Shown here: one piece after another, positions 18,392 to 27,028 of the stretch | How positions within the stretch are numbered: the first letter of the stretch is position 1 | How the letters are laid out: each line of letters opens with the position of its first letter | Origin: Sphingopyxis sp. LC363 | GTDB taxonomy: Bacteria; Pseudomonadota; Alphaproteobacteria; Sphingomonadales; Sphingomonadaceae | Assembly: GCF_000756385.1 (NCBI RefSeq) | Contig: NZ_JNFC01000045.1 | Location: 62,001-126,000, forward strand | DNA length: 64,000 bases | Direction of reading: 5' to 3' | Position numbers and translations under genes: made by a program | Notes under the pieces: generated by a model | What the model saw: the letters and a program-made list of their open reading frames with translations, nothing else | Databases searched by the model: none | Told to the model about the DNA's origin: nothing

Positions 18392-20572
18392 ATGCTGAAC
18401 TGCCCCAGAACCGGCCGGTTCGCCGCGGCGTTCCTTGCCGCCGTGGCTCTCTCCCCTGCCTCCCTGGCGGGGGAGAGAAAGGGCCGGCCCTGGACCTTTG
18501 AGGATATCCTGCTGGTGCCCGAGGTGAACGAACTCGCGCTTTCGGCAAACGGTCGCTTTGCGATTTACGCGACCGAAACCGCAGACGCTGAAGCAAAGCG
18601 CACGCGGGCGCAGATCCGGATCGTCAATATCGGTGCGAGAACGCAGCGCAGTATCGCAAACGCCGACATCGCGAGATCGTTCAAGAATATTCCAGGGACC
18701 GAGGACTGGAGCGCCCTTCTCGATATCGGCGAAGGACTGCAGCTTTACCGAATCTCGACCGATGGCAAGATCGGCACGATAGTTAAAAACCGCGAGTTGG
18801 TCTCGGTCGGCAAGGCAGACCTTTCCGTAGCTATGGGCGGCGGAACTTCGCCACACGAGATCGGCATTTTGGCCTATGATTGGTCCTCCGACGGGCAATG
18901 GCTCTGGTATTCGCTGCTTAAGGCGAAGCCCGGTCAACCGCTTGTTCGCTTTGACGAGGCCGTGACCCGACTGCGCAGCCGCAGGCGCTCGTCGATCGAG
19001 GCCGAGGTCGAATTTTTCCTGCGGGCGCCCGACGGACGCATCGACAAGATAATCACCCGTCCGACCAGCGATCGAATGGCGATGCACGCGGGCGGCAAGG
19101 TTATCTGGCGCGGCGACGAGATTCTTTTCAGGACCGAGGCGCCCGATGGCACGCCCGGCAGCGTCTTCGAGACGCGTGCATGGGACCGCAAGCAGAAGAG
19201 CATCCGTATCGTTTCGAACGAGCGCGACGCGCGCACGCTGACGATGCTCAGAGGTCCGCGGGGCGGCGCACTCTCCACTACGGGCATCGGCGCCGCACTC
19301 GAACTGAGAGAAAGCGGCCCAGGTGAGGAGCGCCACCGCTACGGCCGATTCGCTTTCACTATCAGCGATCGCAATTACGCGGCCAGCCGCGACGGGCGGA
19401 AGGCCATAGTCGGTACCCGCAGCCTCAAAACTTCGCGCTATGGCCTCGCGCTGGTGCAAAGAACCGGCGTGCGCGAAATTTACGGCGCCGGCAGCCTCTC
19501 CAAGTGCAGTTTCGATGATCAAATCAGTTTTGCAATCTGCGTGGAGGAAGGCGTTTCGATGCCGCCAAGGCTTGTTCGTGTCGACATTGCCCGCGGCGGC
19601 ATCGAGCCCATTGTGACGGTATCTCCCCGCCATGAGGAGATTACGCCGCTTCAGGCGCGCGCCAGAACCTGGATCAATCGCAATGGTTACAAGGCGTCGG
19701 GCTATGTCCTCTACCCGCGAGACTTTCGTCCGGACACACGCTATCCGGCGATCGTGATCACGCACGGCTTCGACGCTGACGAGCGCTTTGCCAAGGCGGA
19801 AAACCAGTGGAACTATCCCGCGCAGCTGTTTGCCGAACGCGGCTATGTCGTGCTGTTGATCAACGATCCGTCGCCCTATCAGTCAGCGGATCTACGCGCG
19901 GCCTATAGCGCCTGGTCCCGAGGTAGCGGACCGCCCAATCCGGAGACCGTGAGGCGGCTCATTTGGATTGAAGGCGTCCATAGCCTCGTGGATGCCATAG
20001 GCGAGCTGGCGGCCGAGGGCCTCGTCGACCCGGCCCGCGTTGGCATCGCCGGCTACAGCCGCGGTGCGCAGATGGTCAATGTCGCGATTACGCAGACGCA
20101 AATCTTCAGCGCCGCGTCGAGCGGTGATGGCGGCTTCCTCGAACCCTCCGGCTACGCCGGATGGCCGGCGAGCTATGATCCCGTCTATGGCGGCTCGCCG
20201 ATGAGCGAGCATTTCGAACAATATCGCCGCTTCGCTCCCTCCCTCAATGCCAGGAAAGCCTGTACGCCCGTTCTGCAACAGGTAGCAGCGGCTTCCCCGT
20301 CGCAGGCCGAACTGTTCGAAGCGCTGCGGGCGGCGAAAGTGCCGACCCAGCTAACCTACTATCCCGGCGCCAGCGCGGCATCGGACGAAACGCACATCTT
20401 TCATATCCCGGCGAACCGGATGCTCGCCATGCGTGAGAATATAGCATGGTTCGACTATTGGCTGCGCGGCAAGCGCGATGCGGACGCTCCTTTTCCGGAA
20501 CGCCTCGCCATGTGGGACCGCATGGCCGAACACGGGAAGCCGCGCTGCGGCACCGCCGAGGCGGCACCTTAG
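18392..20572 (+). CDS. Lasso peptide isopeptidase (AtxE-like, prolyl oligopeptidase fold)
   Basis: A 726-residue protein with a signal peptide (residues 1-27, cleaved near SLAGE), an N-terminal beta-propeller-like half and a C-terminal alpha/beta hydrolase. The nucleophile is in GIAGYSRGAQ (Ser at about 556); the catalytic His is in ETHIFH (about 668); the Asp should lie between them. In family members such as AtxE2 this enzyme cuts the isopeptide bond of the ring and turns the lasso into a linear peptide. It begins 10 bp after the receptor gene and ends 1 bp before the convergent cyclase gene. The neighbourhood makes the isopeptidase call much stronger than sequence alone. Confidence 0.88.
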   Translation: MLNCPRTGRFAAAFLAAVALSPASLAGERKGRPWTFEDILLVPEVNELALSANGRFAIYATETADAEAKRTRAQIRIVNIGARTQRSIANADIARSFKNIPGTEDWSALLDIGEGLQLYRISTDGKIGTIVKNRELVSVGKADLSVAMGGGTSPHEIGILAYDWSSDGQWLWYSLLKAKPGQPLVRFDEAVTRLRSRRRSSIEAEVEFFLRAPDGRIDKIITRPTSDRMAMHAGGKVIWRGDEILFRTEAPDGTPGSVFETRAWDRKQKSIRIVSNERDARTLTMLRGPRGGALSTTGIGAALELRESGPGEERHRYGRFAFTISDRNYAASRDGRKAIVGTRSLKTSRYGLALVQRTGVREIYGAGSLSKCSFDDQISFAICVEEGVSMPPRLVRVDIARGGIEPIVTVSPRHEEITPLQARARTWINRNGYKASGYVLYPRDFRPDTRYPAIVITHGFDADERFAKAENQWNYPAQLFAERGYVVLLINDPSPYQSADLRAAYSAWSRGSGPPNPETVRRLIWIEGVHSLVDAIGELAAEGLVDPARVGIAGYSRGAQMVNVAITQTQIFSAASSGDGGFLEPSGYAGWPASYDPVYGGSPMSEHFEQYRRFAPSLNARKACTPVLQQVAAASPSQAELFEALRAAKVPTQLTYYPGASAASDETHIFHIPANRMLAMRENIAWFDYWLRGKRDADAPFPERLAMWDRMAEHGKPRCGTAEAAP

Positions 20573-20573
20573 T

Positions 20574-22295
20574 TCATCCACCATTCCATCGCCGTGCCCA
20601 GCTCTCAGCCGCGGCAAATGCAAGAATGCGTTGCTCCCGCGCATTGCCCCGCCAAGACATATCTTCGGGTTCGTCCAAAAGGGATGTATCGATAATCCCC
20701 GCGCCAGCTAGAACGCCGTGGCGGATCAGCTCGTGAAGGCGATCACGCTGTGTCCTATAGATCGAAAGGTTGAACTCCGCCGGACCGCCTTTCTGCTGCC
20801 GCTCAATAATCGTTCTTGGCAGCCGGTTCGAGAAGGCGGCGCGGGCGACGGCGCGGTCGCGTCCGTCGGCTATCCAGTGCCAAGTCGGAATAGAGAGACA
20901 TAGTTCGACGATCGGCTGGGAGAGCAGAGGCGCGATGTGCGGCGGCGCGCTTCGCCGCGGATATAGCTCGAGGCTTTTCTGGGCTCGCATCAGGAACGCG
21001 ACATGAACCGTCTTCCCGGGGAGGGCGTCGGCGGGCGCAGAGAGCCATGGATGAGAAAAACCCTGCGCTTCGATCCGCGCCAGCACCTCCCTTTCAAGAC
21101 CAAGCTCATTGTAGCGCGGCAGATGCGCCCCGCCCGAGCGCCTATGCCGCAACCAAGCGTGCCTGAGCACCGTCACGATGTCGGCGCCGGTGAGGCTGGA
21201 GATATCCCGAACTATTTTGCCGAGACCGGTACGCTGTCCTTTGGACAGGAAATGATCGAGCAACGGAACGGCGCTGCGAATGCTGCAAAATATTCCGTCG
21301 CCGCCGTTCCCGGAAAAATGCGCGTCGATAGGCATTTCAGAGTGCAATCGCTGATGGATGGCGCCAACCGCCTGTTTGAATATCGGGGAGATCGGCCAGG
21401 GGTGGTGAGGCGTGACCGCACGCTCGACGTCGATATCAGCCAGGTCGAGCGGCGCATGACGCAGGCGGATTCCGAGCGAACTTGCGACGGCGTGCGCATA
21501 AGGTCGCTCATCGCCAGCAACGCCTGGACTGACGAGCGTTAGGGCCGTCAGCCTTTCCGATCGCGGAGTGGCCGCCACGGCGACGATCGAGGAATCCAGA
21601 CCGCCAGATGATCCCAGCAGGATCGACGGAAAACAGCTCGACCAAGAGCCGATGCAATCGGCTATCGTCCAGCGAAGCTGGCTCGTTTCCTCTTCGACGG
21701 ACATTCCGCGGGGAGTCACATGGTCCCATGGTGACCACCATCGCTCGATCCTCGCGCTCCGCCGATCGACCACGAGGCACTCTCCCGCAATCAACTCCTC
21801 GACGCCGACAAGACAGGTATTCCGGCCGCGAGCATCTCCCGAGGCTAGAATGCGTCCGATTTCTTCAAAGTCTAATCGGCCCGGTTCGGGCACTACCAAG
21901 TCCGTGACATCGCCAGCCAGCGCCGTCGCGCACCCCGAGCGCCGGATGTAGCAAGGCAATAGACCGGATGGGTCCCGCAGCACGTAAAGCGCGCCGTCTT
22001 CCGCGACATGCACGAAAACATAGCCACCCCAATAGCCATTAATCAGTTCCCGCCCGTTGGCAGCAACGAGCGCGCTCCCGTCCACCCCCGCCCAATCGCG
22101 AACACGCACGCTCGGCGGCCCCTTCCGGAATAGGTATCCGAGTAGGACAGTTCTCGCATCGATCGCGACCATTGGCTCATCCGACCAGAGCATCACATTC
22201 GCAGCAGTGAAGTCGGGAGCACGTCCGAAAATTTCCTGACCCGACGGAGGTTTCTCGGCGGTGACATGTATGTCGATGTAAAAGCCGCCAGCCAT
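20574..22295 (-). CDS. Lasso peptide cyclase (protein C, asparagine-synthase-like)
   Basis: A 573-residue ATP-dependent macrolactam synthetase. It adenylates the acidic side chain in the core peptide and joins it to the N-terminal amine. The N-terminal domain resembles glutamine amidotransferase class II but begins MAGGFYIDI, with no catalytic Cys2, as expected for lasso cyclases. The PP-loop SSGGLDSSIVAVAA is at about residues 227-240. Downstream are HFSGNGGDGIF and RSAPPHIAPLLSQPIVELCL, typical of asparagine synthetases. The start ATG 22295 shares TGATG with the B gene's stop. Confidence 0.93.
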   Translation of the reverse strand: MAGGFYIDIHVTAEKPPSGQEIFGRAPDFTAANVMLWSDEPMVAIDARTVLLGYLFRKGPPSVRVRDWAGVDGSALVAANGRELINGYWGGYVFVHVAEDGALYVLRDPSGLLPCYIRRSGCATALAGDVTDLVVPEPGRLDFEEIGRILASGDARGRNTCLVGVEELIAGECLVVDRRSARIERWWSPWDHVTPRGMSVEEETSQLRWTIADCIGSWSSCFPSILLGSSGGLDSSIVAVAATPRSERLTALTLVSPGVAGDERPYAHAVASSLGIRLRHAPLDLADIDVERAVTPHHPWPISPIFKQAVGAIHQRLHSEMPIDAHFSGNGGDGIFCSIRSAVPLLDHFLSKGQRTGLGKIVRDISSLTGADIVTVLRHAWLRHRRSGGAHLPRYNELGLEREVLARIEAQGFSHPWLSAPADALPGKTVHVAFLMRAQKSLELYPRRSAPPHIAPLLSQPIVELCLSIPTWHWIADGRDRAVARAAFSNRLPRTIIERQQKGGPAEFNLSIYRTQRDRLHELIRHGVLAGAGIIDTSLLDEPEDMSWRGNAREQRILAFAAAESWARRWNGG

Positions 22296-23005
22296 CAGAC
22301 AGCGAATATCGGTTGGTAGCGACGGATGATATCGAGCGTGTCCGTGAGAACAACGTCGCTGGCCTGCACCCAGCAGTGCGCCGAGAATGGCATCGTTACC
22401 CCGAACACAAGGCTTGCGTCACAGCCTCGCTGCGCCAACAGGCGTTTCATCGCAATTCCCCGCACGAGGCATTGGTCGGCGGCGGAGACAAGGCGCCGAC
22501 TGTGGAGAAAAGCCGCTGCAGTATTCTGGATGACACGCTCGTCACACGAAGCGTTTCGGGGACGGTCTCGCTCGAGTCGCGCCACGATATCGAGAATGCC
22601 GTCTCGACGAAGCTCGGCGCGGGCACGGCCTTGCATCCAGATTGCCCGCAAGATTTGCGGCGTAGACGCCGCGCCGAGCGGACCGTCAACAAGACTCTCG
22701 ACCGCGTGCGTAAAGGCGAGCGGCGTCGGCGAGTCTTCGGCTTGCCCCGGACCGATCACGCCCGCGGCAAGGAGTTCGGAAAGCGCGGGAGCACTTGGCG
22801 TTCCGTTCAAATAGCTGTCGAAGGCAGCGCGCAGATGGGGCGGAAGGAGGAAATAGCGGTCGGCTGACAAATCGAAGAAGATATGATCCCCTCCGATCCG
22901 ACGATGATAGAGGCCTGGGCGCAATTGAAGTGGCATGGTCGGCAATGGCACGATGGCGGCTACGGCCGGCGTGCCACCGTTCGGCGGCACGCCGATCGCA
23001 TTCAA
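22295..23005 (-). CDS. Lasso peptide protein B: RRE plus leader peptidase
   Basis: A protein of up to 236 residues joining two functions. The N-terminal part (LRPGLYHRRIGGDHIFFDLS then ADRYFLLPPHL) is the PqqD-like leader-recognition element. The C-terminal part is the transglutaminase-like Cys protease (PF13471 type) with Cys179 in ADQCLVRGIA, His210 in FSAHCWV and Asp222 in LTDTLD, numbered from TTG 23005. It removes the leader from the precursor. The start is uncertain: TTG 23005 overlaps the precursor stop, while GTG 22990 and ATG 22939 are alternatives. It is flanked by A upstream and C downstream with overlaps on both sides. Confidence 0.93.
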   Translation of the reverse strand: MNAIGVPPNGGTPAVAAIVPLPTMPLQLRPGLYHRRIGGDHIFFDLSADRYFLLPPHLRAAFDSYLNGTPSAPALSELLAAGVIGPGQAEDSPTPLAFTHAVESLVDGPLGAASTPQILRAIWMQGRARAELRRDGILDIVARLERDRPRNASCDERVIQNTAAAFLHSRRLVSAADQCLVRGIAMKRLLAQRGCDASLVFGVTMPFSAHCWVQASDVVLTDTLDIIRRYQPIFAV

Positions 23006-23142
23006 TCGTCGGTGCTAATCGCGCCGACAAGGCCATAATGATCGCCATCCTCGAAATCGGGCTCGCCGAGTTGCTTGATGCCGCGTGTCTCGACGCTGAT
23101 GGCGCCGAGATCGATCATTTCCTCATTGTTCAGGGTCTTCAT
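23002..23142 (-). CDS. Lasso peptide precursor (protein A)
   Basis: A 46-residue precursor. ATG 23142 has AAAGGA 7 nt upstream. The leader is residues 1-20 and ends VETR, with the conserved Thr at the second-last position. The predicted core is residues 21-46: it starts with Gly21, has Gln24, Glu27, Pro28 and Asp29 (ring segment GIKQLGEPD), then a tail holding His35-Tyr36 and ending in two Asp. A ring between Gly1 and core Asp9 is most likely, as in astexin-1, whose ring I recall as also ending Glu-Pro-Asp; core Glu7 is an alternative. The stop overlaps the start of B. The core resembles sphingopyxin I in length and tail, but differs at many positions. Confidence 0.93.
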   Translation of the reverse strand: MKTLNNEEMIDLGAISVETRGIKQLGEPDFEDGDHYGLVGAISTDD

Positions 23143-23223
23143 CGCATTTTCCTTTCAAAATACGACTCAATTGAGCCGCATCCGAAAAGCTATTCAGCAG
23201 ATGATTCGCGTTCCACTTTATAA

Positions 23224-23922
23224 TCAAATGGGGGATGGACAGGTCTCAGGGTCACTGCCCCAGATTTCGTCGTCAGTTGGGTCATCGCAATCGAGAAACA
23301 TATCGTCGAAATCTTCGAATACGTACGCGACCTGCGCCGTCATCAGCGTAGACATGGGTTCCCCTTCAGCCTCATGGCGCTGCATCATATACGCGATAAC
23401 CTGGCCGCCAATTTGTCGACGTTCGCCGGGATCCAACTTTTCCTGCGCGAACCGCTGGCGGCGACATGCTCTTATGAGATCGCCCGGAAAGTCCAAGATC
23501 TCGATTGCGTTATCGAATCCTGGATTGGAGTAATCCCCATAGCCGAGCGGCTCGCTTTTGAAGTCGTTCGAATAGCGGTAAGCGAAACCTCCAAACTGAT
23601 CGTCGTTGGGATCATAGTATAAGTGATAAATGTCTGCGGAACCGTTGTCACGTTCCTCCTCCGACATTTCGTTCCAAATTTTACGAAGTCGGTCAGGCGT
23701 AAGAACATTGAGCACCGACATATGGATCATGCCCTCGCTGAGGATTTCGTGCGACCAGCGTTGAAACAGAGCTATCGAACCGGTCCCTGATACAAAACCG
23801 TCCAAGTGAGGCAGCATCAAGACCTTGGCCGTATACATTAATGGCCGGCCATCGCGGGAGACGAGCGTATCGGTCGCAAGAAAAATGCCCTCGTGGGTGA
23901 TCGAAAAATTAAGAGCTGTCAT
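23224..23922 (-). CDS. Unknown protein upstream of the lasso precursor, possibly Ntn-hydrolase-like
   Basis: A 232-residue protein starting MTALNFSITHEGIFLATDTL at ATG 23922. The opening TALNF plus the GIFLATDTLVS strand recalls the proteasome/HslV beta-strand pattern, where an N-terminal Thr or Ser is exposed after Met removal; this is a weak structural guess. The middle is rich in Asp, Tyr and Asn (DIYHLYYDPNDDQFGG) and the tail is very acidic. There is no signal peptide. It lies on the same strand as the lasso precursor, ending 81 bp before it, so read-through is possible. No function can be assigned. Confidence 0.6.
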   Translation of the reverse strand: MTALNFSITHEGIFLATDTLVSRDGRPLMYTAKVLMLPHLDGFVSGTGSIALFQRWSHEILSEGMIHMSVLNVLTPDRLRKIWNEMSEEERDNGSADIYHLYYDPNDDQFGGFAYRYSNDFKSEPLGYGDYSNPGFDNAIEILDFPGDLIRACRRQRFAQEKLDPGERRQIGGQVIAYMMQRHEAEGEPMSTLMTAQVAYVFEDFDDMFLDCDDPTDDEIWGSDPETCPSPI

Positions 23923-24441
23923 TGGGCCTCCATTCGATCCGGTCCCTGAACCTCGGAAGTAAATTTTTTATTTATTAGCAGCGGATTAGGCGGCGCTCCG
24001 CAAGGCGGTACGAGGCAGTTGACTCGTCATCCGATGGCAAGGGCGCGATACAGCGGAACTCATGGCCGAGCAAAAACCTCAGGCCTTTGTCGCGCACAGA
24101 TGAAACCAGCACAGGAGGCCGAGACGGCGGGAAATTTGGTGGTAGCATCCGCCACGGCACCCGCCGCACAGCAGGTAAAGCATTGCCTCGACATCCGCCG
24201 CAGCGACCACTTGCGCGGGTGCCCGAGGGCGGCGGATAAAAGGAAGCCAACCCTCGCATTCGGCATCGGTCAGCTCACCAGCAAGCGGCCTTGGTCTACT
24301 GGAATAGACGTCATCAATGATGCAAAATGAACAGTCCGGCAACCGACCCGGCGCGACAACATATCCGATGCAACCAAATCGGCAGCAATTTCGCGTGCCG
24401 ATAAATACATTATTAAGCAATTTCAAACCACTAATTCGAGC
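23923..24441. other. 519-bp stretch between the unknown gene and the transposase
   Basis: No solid gene. A minus-strand frame at 24079-24426 encodes 115 residues unusually rich in Cys (for example CCRFGC, CSFC, CGGCRGGC) with a plausible ATG, but it matches nothing I know. An AT-rich segment lies at 23,955-23,980 (AATTTTTTATTTATTAG). I searched by eye for terminal inverted repeats of an insertion sequence and found none. Confidence 0.45.
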
Positions 24442-25821
24442 ATGACAAATATTATGCTAATGCCCGACTGGTCAGTTTCCGACGTTTATGTTGACGAGAA
24501 TGACACTTACCAAATCACTGCAACCTATGATCTCGCACCCGACGAGTGCGCACGATGTGAAGACCCTGCCCGACTGGTCAAGCGGGGCGCAACAACCAGG
24601 ATTTTTGTAGATGCACCGGTTCATGGCAGGCACACCTTCATCCATGTCCGACACAACAAATATACTTGTCGCACATGCGGGGCGTCGTTCAAGCAGATCT
24701 TGCCAGGAATGCATCACACCCGCCGGATGACCAAGCGCTTGGTGGAATATATCGAGAAACAATCTCTGTTGAAGCCGATTGCTCACGTGGCCGAAGACAC
24801 TGGCGTGTCTGAGACAACCGTCGGGGAGATCAGCAAGGCGTATTTCGCCAGATTATCCAAACATCATGCGCGCAATTTACGCGCTCCCCGCCACATCGGA
24901 ATCGACGAACTGGCGCTGGTTAATAAAGAGATGCGGGCGATCTTCATCAATCTTGAGGACAGTTGGCCGTTCGAGTTACTTCCTAACCGAACACTGAAGT
25001 CCGTGCAGAATTTTCTTATGAAGCTACCGAACCGCGGGGATGTCGAGGCGGTCACGATGGACATGTGCGATTACTATAGGACGGCCGTAAAGAAAACGAT
25101 GCCACAGGCTGCCATTATCGTCGACCGATGGCACATGGTTGATAATGTGAACGACGCTATGGATGAAGCGCGCCGCCGATATCAGCGGACCATTCACCTC
25201 GACCTCCGAACTGCCCTCAAGGGCGTGAATGGAATTTTTCTCAAACGAAGGGCCGAGCTGAGCGCTAGCGAGCAATTAGAACTCGGAGGCTGGCTCGCAA
25301 ATTCGGACGAGCTCTATGCCACGTACGAAGCGAAAGAGGCGCTGCTTAGCATCTGGGATTTACACGACCGCGCCGCCGCGGAAACAGCCCTCGACGAGTG
25401 GCGGGCGTCGATACCTGACGATCCCTTGCATGTTTTCGCAGCCGTCGCGACCACAATCGACAATTGGCGGACAGAAATATTGAACTTCTTCGACCACGGG
25501 CGACTTACAAATGGCCCGACCGAGGCGAGAAACGGCGCTATAAAGCGGGTGTACAATTATGGCGCTGGCTATGATTTTGAATCGATCCGAGCACGCGCGC
25601 TTTTTGGAAAGCGCCCGGGCAGACGTAAAGAGGAAGCGGATGCAAAGGACGAGGCGTGGCGCGCGAGAAAACCCGTCTGCATCAGATGTAGACAACCTAT
25701 AGACGCGGCTGCCCTGATGGAAGATTGGAAGGCCTATGTCGCGCCGCTCATGGAACCCCCGCCCCGCGTTCACGAATACGCCCTGTGCGAGGAATGCTCG
25801 AAACCAGACGCATGGTCGTAA
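24442..25821 (+). mobile_element. ISL3-family transposase gene
   Basis: A 459-residue transposase. The N-terminal zinc-ribbon and HTH are seen in CARCEDPARLVKRG and YTCRTCGASFKQILPGMHHT. The DDE core has IGIDELALV, VTMDMCDYYR with IVDRWHMVDNVNDAM, and TNGPTEARNGAIKRV with the terminal Glu. A C-terminal addition carries two Cys pairs (CIRC and CEEC) about 40 residues apart, a likely second zinc finger. The gene appears intact. Terminal repeats were not found by eye, so the element's limits are unknown and it may be an immobile solo gene. It lies at the right end of the accessory island. Confidence 0.88.
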
Positions 25822-26037
25822 GCAAACGTGCGAGGCTGACCCCATTTGGCCAGCCCGTCTGCTCGGGCAACTCTCACTGCGGGTCCAGTTCGATCCAGAA
25901 CCAGTTTCCCCAACTCCAAAATCCGCTTCTTTTCAAACCGTCCGTTTACCGAACTTCATTTGACTTTCTCGCGTCGGCAATGCGATGAACGGGCGACACG
26001 GTCGAACCTGGGTCAAACGGCCGGCACGGAGACAGCA

Positions 26038-26880
26038 ATGACGGATGAGGACGTCGCCCCCGAACAGGGCGAGTTGGCGATCACGCGCACCGGCGATCGG
26101 CTTCGGCTGGCGCGGGAAGCGGCTGGTCTGTCGCTCGCCGACGTGGCGACGCGCACGCGCATTACCCAGCGTCATCTCGCCGCGATCGAAAAGTCCGACT
26201 TTTCGGAACTTCCGGGCCGGACCTATGTCACCGGTTTCGCGCGCGCCTATGCCCGCGCCGTCGATTTGCCCGAGGCCGAAATCGGCGCTGCGGTGCGTCA
26301 GGAACTCGAAGACGACGAATATGGCTCGCGGCCGCTTTACGAAGCCTATGAGCCGACCGATCCCGCGCGTCTGCCGACCGCGCGGCTGACCTGGACGCTG
26401 GTTATCGTCACGCTGCTGCTCGCATCGGCCTATGGCGTCTGGCGTTTCCTGTCGGTCGAACCCGACGAGGCTTTGATCGCCGCGCAGAATCGCGCCGCCG
26501 ACGAATCCGAAGCGCCGCAGAGCGACGCAGCCGCGACGCCCGCAACCAAGGCGGGAGCGGTCGCGGCCAACGCGCCGGTCGTGCTGACCGGCCTGTCGGA
26601 AGTCTGGATCGGCTTCGACGATGCGACGGGCAAGACCGAGAATTGGCGCACGCTCGAGGCGGGCGAAGTCTATCAGGTGCCGCCCGCCTATATCGAACAA
26701 TTCACGCTGCGCACGAGCATCCCGCAAGCGCTGCGAGTCACGGTCGGCGGTCGCGATGTCGGATCGATCGGACCCGCCGATACGCTCGTCAAGGGCGTGT
26801 CGCTGAAACCCGCCGATCTTGTCGCGCGCACCGGAGGCGACGGCGCGGCAGTCCCCGCGGGGCCGCGCCCCAACGGCTGA
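26038..26880 (+). CDS. RodZ-like HTH membrane protein with DUF4115
   Basis: A 280-residue protein. An Xre-type HTH (residues 16-80: LRLAREAAGLSLADVATRTR, TQRHLAAIEKSDFSELPGRT, YVTGFARAYARAVDLP) is followed by a single membrane helix at about 121-139 (WTLVIVTLLLASAYGVW) and a periplasmic DUF4115 domain (VWIGFDDATGKTENWRTLEA). This is the layout of RodZ, the MreB-binding shape protein. ATG 26038 has GGAGA close upstream. It starts the housekeeping block with cpoB, tilS and ftsH. Confidence 0.85.
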   Translation: MTDEDVAPEQGELAITRTGDRLRLAREAAGLSLADVATRTRITQRHLAAIEKSDFSELPGRTYVTGFARAYARAVDLPEAEIGAAVRQELEDDEYGSRPLYEAYEPTDPARLPTARLTWTLVIVTLLLASAYGVWRFLSVEPDEALIAAQNRAADESEAPQSDAAATPATKAGAVAANAPVVLTGLSEVWIGFDDATGKTENWRTLEAGEVYQVPPAYIEQFTLRTSIPQALRVTVGGRDVGSIGPADTLVKGVSLKPADLVARTGGDGAAVPAGPRPNG

Positions 26881-27028
26881 CGGCCGCGGCAACCAAGGGC
26901 AAACAGGGGCCGAAACGCCGGTCGTTCGGACCGGTTCGAAAGACAGCGCGCCGAAATGGGTTTGCGCTGGCGCCGATTGCCGCGTTATGGACGGCGAAAT
27001 TGGTTAATCAGTGGGGACCTAACGGCAG

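Noticed and set aside
24079..24426. Cys-rich minus-strand protein of 115 residues
   Set aside because: Plausible start but no family, no strong ribosome site and a position next to a mobile gene; noted under the gap entry instead.
24300..26000. Terminal inverted repeats of an insertion sequence around the ISL3 transposase
   Set aside because: By eye only weak same-direction similarity (TTTCAAACC-like) was seen on both sides; not inverted, so not called.
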